Under the pieces are notes generated by a model that was not told the DNA's origin, searched no databases, and was given only the letters and a program-made list of their open reading frames with translations. A stretch of DNA of 64,000 nucleotides from Endomychus coccineus (taxonomy: Eukaryota; Arthropoda; Insecta; Coleoptera; Endomychidae), in assembly GCA_958510875.1 (NCBI GenBank), contig OY294067.1, forward strand, positions 28,570,912 through 28,634,911, read 5' to 3'. Positions 32,001-44,000 of the stretch are shown here, piece by piece (the stretch's first letter is position 1; the number at the start of each line of letters is the position of its first letter). Position numbers and translations under genes: made by a program.

Positions 32001-35000
32001 AAACTATCAAGTACCAAGTGCGGAAACCAGCTGGTATCAAATGATGGAACTTATGTGATGTCAATGCCAAATTCATGTGAACTACAAATTGGGAACGATA
32101 TTCTCAGATCCCGTCAAACAAGCAAGCCACATCTTAAGCATATAAATCTCCCAAATATTCAAGTTTCAAGGATAACATCAGCAAAGGACATCAGTCAAAC
32201 TGCCCCGATTTACATTTTGTGAATATATACATAATTGTATTCATTATTGTATTATATAGCTTAAAGATATTGCACCCATCTTTAAGAGGAAGAATAAATA
32301 GATCTGCAACTAAGATAACAGATCCTTTGCAAGAAGTAGAATTAAAAAATTACTATGTTTACCCTAATTTTTCTCTTATGCCGAAGGTGTTACATATAAC
32401 TCATTATGATATTGACGAATGAGATAATAATAAAAATTGACTCACTGTTTCAAAACTTCGTGACGATGGATAATATTCACCAGAAAATTGAAAATCTTCA
32501 AATTATTCACGTCGTCGGTTCGTAATGAATCGCAAAAATTTTTCATATCCTTATTTATAATCTTCAATCTGATGGTTAAGTGTATTACTAAGTACACTGT
32601 CAGATAACCGAGAGCCGTTGACGAATATGTTAAGACCACCAAAACTACTATTAAATAATAATTATAATAAGTTAGATCTGCTCCAATTGCATCTCCCACT
32701 TGACGTATGATATCGGTAAAATTATGAATCATTTGATTGCACAAGGGTATAGTTGTTAACACAAGTGCGAAAGAGTTCAACAGAACCATACATTTGATCT
32801 TCCGTACTTCATACATAATTTCTCTTTCCACTTTGTACCCCCCATTTGTTAGGTCCAAATTCCATGGTAATCGGCGGGCCTCCTCACATTGTACTTCTGT
32901 GTTAGCATAAAATAACAAGGAGAACCCCAAGGCACATGCACCCTAAAAATGAACGATCTTAGTCATTTTCCATACCTGCTTCATGTTCTAAATCGAAATT
33001 CTCAGTCCCGTTAGGATACTACTAGATAATTAATAATTATTTTGTATTCTATATTCTCACATTCATATTGATAAACACACCAGGCGTAATAATATCATAA
33101 TATACGGTTTAAATACGGAGAATAAAAGCGAAGAGGAATTAATAGACACCGTAAATAACAAAATTCATGAAGCATTGAATATTCAAATTAACAAAACAGA
33201 TCTAAAAGACATCTACACATTGGGAAAATCTAATAAAAAGCCAATCAAATTAGAGCTTTTCTCCAGATTCAAAGTAACTGAAATTCTAAAGAATGCTAAA
33301 AAATTAAAGGGCAGTAATGTATATGTTAACAAAGATTTATTGCCAAAGGAGCAAGAAGAACAAAGAATTCTACATAGCCATTTAAAACAAGCCAGAGGAA
33401 AAAGTTACAATGCATTTATGAAAAATAAAACTCTTGTCGTGAATGGTGAATCTTTTACAATAGAAGATCTTAATATTATAGATAACAAGCAATACAGTCC
33501 AAACAATTTCAAGTCAAAAAGTGCTCCTCCCACTCCAAACAAAGCTGTAGAAAATGATGAAGTATTCCATGACACAAATGAAATTAGAAAAATCGACCAT
33601 ACAGACATTGAGAACATAAATATACAAGAAAAAAAATGTCTAAGAAGCAATTCTACTGAGAGCAAAAACAAGCTTGGAGATAAGAAAACACACACACCAA
33701 CAACAAGCACAAGAGTGGTAAAGAAGAAAGGAGCATGAGATAATAATATAACAACCATTTTAGTAATTTAGTCACTAAATCTCTACTTCTACTAAAAATT
33801 TACCTAGATTATAAATTTTCTACTTTGGTTAAAATTGAGAAATGGATCCGTATATCGAAAATTTTTATACAAACGAAATTCAAGATTTTCCGCTTTCCAA
33901 TACTGATGAAGCAGATCTTATTTTGAAAATAAATGAACTAAACAATAACCTTAAGCTTATACATTTAAACATTTAAACATCAGAAGCCTTGCAAAAAATT
34001 TTGAAAAATTTGAAATTTTATGGAGCAAATTTGATTTTAAATTCGATATAATTGAACTCATAGAAACTAGATATCTAGTTAACACAAATATGTATAATCT
34101 AGATGGCTATGTCATAATTTATAATGAAGGGACTTATAACCAAAATGATGGTACTTTAATATATCTAAGCAGAAATATACAAAAATATAATGTTTCTAAC
34201 AAAAATGTATGTGGAATTACAATTACCAAATTGAATTTTACATTATTTGATAAATCTTTTGCATTGCATGCTCTATATAAATGTTACCCTGTTAACATCG
34301 AAGAATTCACAGTACACTTACATAACTATTTCGAGAATCAATCACTAAATGAGGACTTTAATTTGTTCGTAGGAGATCTGAATATCGACATATGGACAGA
34401 AAATCTAAAAACTAATAATACAAAAAAAAACCTTGCAAATCTATATTTTAACGTAATGGTAGAACATGGCTTTCAACAGTACATTTCATCCCCAACAAGA
34501 ATAGAGAATCTATCAGTTTCTTGCTTGGATCATATATTCATTAAGTCAAAATTTAATATCACAGAAAACACGATTCCCATAGTCCTTCAAACAAAACTAA
34601 CAGACCACTTTCCAATAATATTACAAATAGTATTTGGTTCAGACAAAAAAATCTCTCAAAATTGCGACGTATATTTGAAGCACATTAATAAAGAAGAACT
34701 AGTAAAAGAACTAAAAATACAACATGGCGCTCAGTTTATGACTCTCCCTCAATTGACGAGGCAACTAATATGTTTATTGAAACAATAATGAATAAAGTGC
34801 AATTGTGCACGAAATATATCAAAAAAACATCAAATCCAAAAAAGAGGAAAGCTTGGAGAGAGATTGGCTATTCAAAAAACATCACCAGCAACCTGATAAT
34901 GTAATATTCAAAAATGAATACACCACTTATAGAAATATCCTAAATCGCGTAATCAAAGACACTAAATGTAAATTTTATCAACAAGAAATTGAGAAAAATA

Positions 35001-38000
35001 ATAAATCTTCAACATCCCTTTGGCAAACAATAAATAAGATTTGTGGCAAAAATTCAAAAAACAAATGTGACGTATCTGAAATATATGATTCCAATGATCA
35101 ATTAATAAAAGATCCCAAAAAATTACCAAACATATTTAACAATTTATATTCATCTATTGGTAATAAGTTAGCTAGTAAAATTAAACCAAACATCAATTAT
35201 AAAGAGAAAACTAACACCCAAAAAACTCGTTCTATATGACACCGGTAACTGTAAATGAAATAAGAAACATAGTTATCCAATTAAAAAATAAAAAATCACC
35301 TGGTATTGATGGTATAAGAGCAGAGACTCTAAAGAATATCTGCAACTATAAACTGAACCTTTAACATTCATAATAAACAGCGCATTCCAATCTGGTATAT
35401 GTCCAACTGCGTTTAAAACTTCAGTAATCAGACCAATATTTAAGAAAGGGGACAAAACAAAGGTACTGAATTATAGGCCCATATCATTAATTACCTGTTT
35501 CACGAAAATTTTTGAAACTGCCATAAAAAATCGGATGAAAATATTTCTCAAAAAATATAACATTTTAAAAAACAATCAGTTTGGTTTTAGGGAAAGAGTT
35601 TCAACAACACAAGACGCTATTGGCAAATTAACTAATAAAATCTATAACTCCTTAGATAGAGATGATTGCTGCTTGTGTGTTTTTATAGATTTAGAAAAAG
35701 CTTTTGACACCGTGAACCATACCCAACTTTTAGAATGTCTGGAACACATTGGCATACGAGGCATAACCTTAACTTTATTCAAAAACTATTTAACAAAGAG
35801 AAATCAAAAGGTAGAGATAAACGGTAATTTGAGTGAAACATTAACAAACGAATACGGAGTACCACAAGGTACGGTATTGGGACCACTGTTGTTCAATATT
35901 TATTTAAATAATTTATTTATACAAGACACGCAAGGAGAGATCATCAGTTTTGCCGATGACACTGTAATTTTCTATTGTGCTACAAATTGGACTAAATTAA
36001 AATCGATAGTGGAAACAGATATAGAATCTGTGAAAGAATGGTTTGATAAAAGACAACTCTCAATAAATATTGACAAAACATATTACATGCCTTATGGGTG
36101 TTACTCGAATTCACTACCAGAATATGAGGAATTGAATATAAATTCAAGAAACCCTCTTAAAATTAAAGAAATTAGCACAATAAAATATCTAGGTGTAGAA
36201 ATCGACAAACACCTAAGATGGGACAAACATATGGATTTCCTTAGTAGAAAAATAAGGACACTAATACCTATTTTTAAATATTTGAATAAAATAGTAGATA
36301 CTAAAACATTAATAACTGTCTACAAATCATTAGTTGAACCTCATATAAGATACGGGATAATAGTATGGGGAGGAGTCTTAGACACTCATTTATATCAACT
36401 AAATATAACACAAAAATGGATATTGAAACTCATATTAAATGAAAGTAAATTGTATTCTACTGAAAAATTATATGAAGTTACACAACAAATGGATATCCGG
36501 CAACTATATACATTGCAAATTATGATAAATGACCCTCCACTTGAAAACATAAAACCAAATAACAATCCGTATAACACACGAAATAAAAAATACATGATCC
36601 CCATTGAAAAGATGAAAAAATCAATCGGGCAGAGATCACAAGCTTACCTTTATCCAAAGTTATTCAATATCTTAGATACTGAGATTAAAATACTTTCAAA
36701 CAAAAACATTTTCAGAAAAGAGTTGAAACAATTTATACTGAAAAATAGAAAGAAAATAAACCATGTATTCGGAACAACTCGTATTTAAAAGCATGTTTGT
36801 GCAAAATAAAACTTAAAAGCTACAATTTTATTTCTAACAAACTTTATCATTGTTTTCGCTGAAAACAATTAAATTCAATTCATATTAAACTTTTTATTAT
36901 TTTCTCATTTATCGAATGATTCATTCAAATTTTATTGAGTTACAAAATTAACTTATAATGTATACTTTTAAACTGTAAATATAAGTAAATTGATATATAT
37001 ATATAAATGTACATGTGTGTATTATTATGTTATTATACAGGGTGTCCTCGAACTGCGTTTCTAAAATAAAACCGAAGATTCTTTGATTGGAAAAAAATTT
37101 GATGAGCCTTTTTACTTTTGCCTCAAGTGTCTTGTTTACCCTCTAGGCTTCAAAGTTGCAAAAATAATTTTGTTTTTTCGGTATAACTTGAGAACGTGAT
37201 GGAGAACTTTTACAATATTTAGCAGGTGAGTTACTGTCAATAATAGCCGTTTTTGAGAGTGGAGTAGAGACCATAGAAATGGCTCAAACTTGAGGATGTA
37301 ACGGGAAAAGTGTCCAGAACTCTATATTTTTTATGTAGATAGCATATCTAATTTGAAAACTTTTCTTACTCTTAGAAAATTTTGATAAAATCAACGGATT
37401 AGCTTGAAAAAAATAATTTTCGAGTCTCTGCAATTTTGGCTTACTAATTTTACTTGATTAAAATACCTTAGTTGCGTTTGCTTTTCTAATGTCATTTTGG
37501 CATTTGGAGAATTTATTCTCAAAACTTACTTTGCTTTCAGTGAAAATTTTATAAAATTATGGCTCAAAATTTCACTAACACTGAAATGGTTAATATCTCG
37601 GTAAAACACGAATAATAAAAACAATAGAAATGGGGAAACGATGTGATTATTTAGGAAAAACAAATGCTAAATTAAAAGAAACAACAAAACTTTTTGGGAA
37701 ATCGCTAAGGCATCAATTGTTCGAAATGTTGCCAATTTTCCTGAATACACAAATTAATTCGTTTCAAGAAATTGGATTGAAGTCTGGCTAGTACTTCAGG
37801 ATCATTCTTCAATAAATCCGCCTCATGATTAATTCGTTGCAACAATTCCTCTCGTGTGTTTACTGGAGCTGCATAAACTTTCGACTTCAAAGCGCCCCAT
37901 AGAAAGAAGTCGCAGGGCGTCAAATCAGGGGAGCGGGCCGGCCAGTTCACTGGTGCATCGTGTCCTCTACCTATCCAGCGATCTGGATATTCCGCATTAA

Positions 38001-41000
38001 AATGTCGCCTCACAGCTAATGTGAAAAGAGGAGGTGCACCATCATGGATAAACCAGGCCACGACGAATGTGTAAGGGCAAGTCTTCCAACAGTTCAAGTA
38101 GCCTTTGTTCCAAAAAGTTCAAGTAGTTCTCCCCGTTCAATCGATCGGGTATAGCGGTAGGGCCAATAATAAAGTTATCCACAATTCCAACCCAAACATT
38201 GATTTTAGTTTGATTCTGAAAATATGTAACTTCCGTTTCATGAGGATTTTCATCAGCATAGAAATGTTCATTATGAAGGTTAAAAAGACCACATATCGTG
38301 AAAGTATCTTCGTCCGTGAACAGAATTCTTCTACAAAAATTGGGGTTTGCGTTTTGTCTTTGGACATTAAGCCGACAGAAATCTAGCCGATGACCTGGAT
38401 CCATGGGAAATAAGTCTTGAACTGTTTTAATATGATAGGGATACAACAGTTCTTCTTTCAGTACATTATGAACTAATGATTTTGAGGCTCCAATACGAAG
38501 TCCCAAACGTAGTGTGCTTATCCCAGGTTCAGTTTCAACCGCTTCCAGTATCGCTTCTTCGAGCTCTAACGTCCTTCTTGTCCGTCTGCGTCCAGTTTCT
38601 CTGCGATTTGCTTCAAATTTGCCAGTTTCGCGAAGGTTTGCCGATTTGGAATTCTGCGATGCGGATATCTTTCCCTTCTCCGGCCATTACAACGACAAAG
38701 TCCATAAATCAATAACATATCAACCATTTCAGTGTTAGTGAAATTTTGAGCCATAATTTTATAAAATTTTTACGGAAAGCAAAGTAAAAACTGACAGTTT
38801 TGAGAATAAATTCTTCAAATGCCAAAATGACATTAGAAAAGCAAAGGCAACTAAGGTATTTTAATCAAGTAAAATTAGTAAGTCAAAATTGCAGAGACTC
38901 GAAAATTAATTTTTTCAAGCTAATCCGTCAATTTTATCAAAATTTTTTAAGAGTAAGAAAAGTTTTCAAATTAGATAAGCTATCTACATAAAAAATATCG
39001 AGTGAATTACATTGACCACAAAAAAGTTCTGGACACTTTTCTCGTACATCCTCATGTTTGAGCCATTTCTATGGTATCTAAGGCTCTGTGCTCCACTCTC
39101 AAAAATGGCCATTATTGACAGTAACTCACCTGCTAAATATTGTAAAAGTTCTTCATCACGTTCTCAAGTTATACCGAAAAAACAAAATTATTTTTGCAAT
39201 TTTGAAGCCCTCTACCGGGTAAACAAGACACTTGAGGCAAAAGTAAAAAGGCTCATCAACTTTTTTTCGAATCAAAGAATCTTCGGTTTTATTTTGGCCA
39301 CGCAGTTCGAGGACATCCTGTATGCGTGTATATATATATGTATGTGTGTATGCATATGGATATATTCGTACATTTCCTCACGCACAAGCTACGGCTTCTG
39401 TGAGTATTGTTCGTTTATTTATTAATACAAAATTATTGAACTTTTGTATTGTAACTAACTACATATTGAAATAAACGTCATTATATATTCAATGGCATCG
39501 ACTCTACAGCTCACCAACGGAACAGAGTGAGCCTCAACGGCAACGAATAAATATTTTTTTCAATATTTCGACTACACTATAGGAAAATCTATCCCGTTCG
39601 AGGAACATCGTGTGGGCCAGCGGTGGAATGTTGGAAGAGGAGATCGGCATTGGAATTTTTCTTGAACATTTGTAGGTTATAGGAATGAGGGAAAACCTCA
39701 CTAGGCAAAAAGTTCCACAAGTTCACCGTTCGATAGAGAAATTAAGTCTCGTAGAAAGAAGTGCGTCAGGTCTGGAGATCGACAATAAAGAGATGATTAC
39801 CTTGAACTCGCCTGATTCGCCTACCTGGGTCGTGGTGGAATAACAGACAAGATTTCTGATGAACACCGACCATGGGAATATATCTAGAAAAGATCAGCTC
39901 CCTCCCTTCGAAGTTCTAAAGAGGTCAATAAATTTGTAAGTGTGACATCACCAATCACACGAATAGCTTTACCGTGTGTTTGGGAGTTGAGCTCCAAATA
40001 CGATAACAGTACTTCAGGACAGGTCGATCTGTGCATTGTAGATTATGAGGAGCTGTCGGAATGTACAGTAGCTCTTGTCATGGAATATAAAACCAAGTTT
40101 TTGTGAAGCTGTTTTCTCAATGGACCTTACGTGAGAGTGTTGGCGGTGATACCGATAATGGATAGGAAGACTTCATAGGAATAGTTGTAGCAGAAATCAT
40201 CATATTAGGGATTCTGTGATCCGCTTTCCTGGAGAAGACGCAAGCTTGAGTTTTGGTTGCATTAAACTCTACTAGCTTATCGGATCCCATTTCCAAATTG
40301 TTTTGCCAGATCTTCATTAATTACGACGACCTGTTTCTGTCTCACTCCTCTGGCTTCATTGGATGATATAGGTGCCCTAGATGAGAGAGCGATATGAAGT
40401 GTACCATTATTTGCAAAGCTGTGGACGAAACAGGAGGTCACACCTTTGAGCTGCTCATTGTTTTGTATCAAATTGGTTATTACGTTTCTCATTATTCTGT
40501 TTGCTCCAATGAATGTCACTGTAGATCATGTGCACATACTCCTCGTCTTGCGGTGAATCTTTTGAAGGCGGCTATGAATGAATCTGCAGTCATGTCACTG
40601 ACTATATCTAAGTGAATGCAATGGTTGACAATACTATAAGAAGAACATAAGTCCATCTTGGTATTGAAATACGTGCTGCATCTCCCAGTTGTTTCTTTTT
40701 TTTACAAATTCGACTTCCGTAGAGGTAGTTTTATAAATCTTACCTTCAGATCAATGAATATAGCCACACAGGAGAATTTATTGGGTTCTTCCGGTACCAT
40801 CGGTAACCATATGTCAAGCCGATTCTATTGATTTTAATTGGGTCAAACATTTATTAACATATATTAATCAATGGGTAAAAGTATGTTGGTTTGTGTAAAT
40901 CGAGTTCCTATAGAGTGACATCTCCCGAATTATTCCTTCGAATCAGTCTCCACGAGACTTCTACTTACATATAAGCCCATTACCACGAACACATGGAGGT

Positions 41001-44000
41001 CAAATGAGATAACGACATAGTTCCCAAAGTAATTCGCTATTATTATAACAAGTGCACCACAATAATGCACCAAAATGGAATAGCATAAAATTTTTATAAT
41101 CTGACCATGGCCCAACAATCCTACACCAAACAGGCGGAGAAATTCCAGGCAGTCTTCTAAAACAGATTTAATAACATATAATATTTAAGTATTCATATAC
41201 TGACTGGAATTAAAATGTCAAGTAGTATTATAATGACAAACCTTTTTTTTATCTTAGGCTCATTCCGTTAGATAAGCAAGCATCAATAGAGAAAGAACTA
41301 TATTTAAATTGTTAGTTAGAATATTTATGTTTCCAGAAAATATAGGGTGGAGAGAAAAGGTTTTTGCATTAAAAATCCTCAAATGGATGTCACCCACGTA
41401 ACGTACCAGCGACATGAGGTTGTGCACAAGCTCAAAAATATTGATGCCATTTTGTGAAGGAGAAAAAGTGCCACTAAAATAGTGTAATTTTTTTCCAAGC
41501 AGCTGCTGAAAGTGGAAGTGAAGAATTTGGCATTTTTATCTTTTTCTAAATGTCATCAAAATTAGTGAACATTTTTTTTCGAAACTGAAACTTAGTTACT
41601 CATCTGATTAAGCAAGACTTTCTTCATTCTTTCTTTAACTTCCACCTATTATAGTTACCGAAATCATAAAGCTAAAAATTGGGACACACTCCGGATCTAC
41701 TGCGTTAATGTTGGAAGATATTAATAATATGCTTGATTAATATTTTTGAGTGTACCTACCATAAATACAAATATATCATATGCGGAGACTTTAATATAAT
41801 TCTATTAGACAAAAACCAAAACCCAAATTCATTATTAGACTTATTTGAATCTTACAACCTTAGGCAACTCGAACACCCCGGCCGACCAGGCCTGTCAACC
41901 GTCTCAGTGACATTTACAGTGACCTAGCGGTCTACCACCCGCCATGCACTTCAATGTAACCCCGAGCCAGGTAGCTCAGTGATAGAAGCATCGATCTTCT
42001 AATCAATGTGGCTGCCGGTGGGTTCGAATCCAGCGACTGCGGAATTTTTTCGATGGCCAGTGAAAGTGGTGCGACAAAATACAATTATATATAAAAATTC
42101 TCGGGAAATAGGTCACATTAACACTCTGTTTTAAATTTTCGTCTTTACGTACGTTTTGGTCTCACGACCATCATCAGAAGACTTATTGCTTCAAATAACC
42201 GGATTACTTAGAACTAATTAACATGAAATCGGAATTATAACACAGGAATGTTACAGCGTAATATTAAAAATCCACTATTTAGTAGAATTATCAACAAATA
42301 CGACCACATTTCATAAATGTCTACGAGAGACTAGCAGACAAAGAGTTCCATACTCTTTGCTAACAGACGAGACCATCTCAAGTGTTCATTTACGAGCCAG
42401 ATGTCATGATTTATTGGGTAATAAAAGAAGGTATCTGGCCTCTGAGAAATACTTTAGACAATTCTACCTAAAATAAACTTTTAACGTTATAAGGACGTAA
42501 GTAGGAATTTGCAAGAATATTAATTAATTAAGTTAGTGTAAATATGACTTAGGGTCTGCACATCACTCCTATTATTTACAGAATTGGAGTCACGTTTTAT
42601 GTGAATCATCTCCAGGATAGATCTTTTATAATAATTGGTTTCCTTAGTTAAAATATTAACATTTTTGTAATCAAATTGATGGTTATAATCAAAGCAGTGT
42701 TTAGCAAGGGCAGTGGAATTTTCTAAGTTATTATTTCTTGTGCTATACTGATGGCCATACATTCTTTCTTATGCCATAAGTATAGTACAAGAAATAATAA
42801 CTTAGAAAATTCCACCGCCCTTGCTAAGCACTGCTTTGATTATAACCATCAATTTGATTTCAAAAATTTTAATATTTTAAATAAGGAAACCAATTATTAT
42901 AAAAGATCTATCCCGGAGATGATACACATAAAACGTGACTCCAATTCTGTAAATCATAGGATTGACGTTCAAACACTAAGTCATATTTATACTAATTTAA
43001 TTAATTATTATTCTTGCAAATTCTTACTTACGTCCTTATAACGTTAAAAGTTTATTTTAGGTAGAATTGTCTAAAGTATTTCTCAGAGGCCAGAGACCTT
43101 CTTTTATTACCTAATAAATCATGACATCTGGCTCGTAAATGAACACTTGAGATGGTCTCGTCTGTTAGCAAAGAGTATGGAACTCTTTGTCTGTTAGTCT
43201 CTCGTAGACATTTATGAAATGTGGTCGTATTTGTTGATAATTCTACTAAATAGTGGATTTTTAATTTTACGCTGTAACATTGCTGTGTTATAATTCCGAT
43301 TTCATGTTTCTGTTCGTTTCGGCGACGTTGGCATTTAAACGAAATTTGTGGGATAAGGATGCTTTGTGTTATTACAATTAGTTCTAAGTAATCAGGTTAT
43401 TGAAGTAATAAGTCTTCTGATGAAACGTACGTAACGACGAAAATTTAAAACAGAGTGTTAATGTGACCTATTTCCCGAGAATTTTTATATATAATTCATA
43501 TTGGGTCAAGAATCTTTATTATTACAAGATACAATGGGCCGTCAAGCCCAAGTGTCATCGAGACTACCCTGGTTGCAGGATCGAGCCTACCACACGAGGT
43601 GGAGTGCTTAGTGGGCATGTCTGAGGTGATTAAATTCAGGACCATAAGGTGCCCATGAAGAGTTTCAACCACCTCCCAAGCAAACAGAAAAAAAATCCCG
43701 AGTTATGACGCGAGACGCTATTTAGCAAGATTCGTATCCTCCACCCGAGTGTACACTGCTCTTCATTAATACATGTGCTCAAGGGCAAGGAAAATCAAAT
43801 GTTTTTAAAGAATTGACATCAATCAATTAATCACATTTCAAATTGACTAGTAACCTAGTATTATAAAAAATGTCTAAAAATTTAAAAAACCGGTCCTTAC
43901 AGACACCGACTGTCAGTAAGCAAGCAACCTGCTATCTTTGTGTGAGTAACTTCAGGTTGTTTGGCGTGTTAATGCAGTCCCACGAGAGCTTCGATGTTAT

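Larger units (their letters stand above)
33069..39480 (+). mobile_element. 5'-truncated CR1/L2-group-like LINE with a mariner in its 3' UTR
   Basis: This block is absent from receptor copy 1, where CATTCATATATTCAATGGC is continuous; here it is split between 33068 and about 39481. It starts inside ORF1 (RRNNIIIYGLNTENKSEEEL), has ORF2 with endonuclease and RT, and ends near 39475 with an AATAAACGTCATTA tail. The mariner at 37038-39320 lies in its 3' UTR, so the LINE came first. It occupies intron 2 of receptor copy 2 in antisense to the receptor. A short target duplication (ATTCATAT/ATTATAT) is only approximate. Confidence 0.85.
42074..43535. mobile_element. PLE-E: near-perfect Penelope hairpin inside the SINE
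   Basis: Flanked by ACAAAATACAAT (42074-42085) and ACAAGATACAAT (43524-43535), a 12-bp duplication with one mismatch. The arms (about 42086-42762 and 42774-43500) meet with a loop of only about 10 nt. Each arm holds the last roughly 80 codons of the GIY-YIG protein, 3' UTR, hammerhead and terminus. The right end keeps the GTCAAGAATCTTTATT extension. It has no RT, so it moved by other copies' proteins. Confidence 0.9.
41964..43697 (+). mobile_element. tRNA-derived SINE, split by PLE-E
   Basis: The head 41964-42085 reads GAGCCAGGTAGCTCAGTGAT (A-box region 41972-41983) and GGTTCGAATCC (perfect B box, 42021-42031). The CTTCTAA anticodon-loop-like string suggests an Arg(UCU) tRNA ancestor. The body resumes at 43524 and ends in an A run at about 43697. 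Polymerase III boxes would drive its transcription. The second copy is at 49612-49930. Confidence 0.82.

Noticed and set aside
42001..42040. A genuine tRNA gene at the GGTTCGAATCC box
   Set aside because: The cloverleaf is imperfect, the sequence continues into a SINE body with an A tail, and a second decayed copy exists at 49612.
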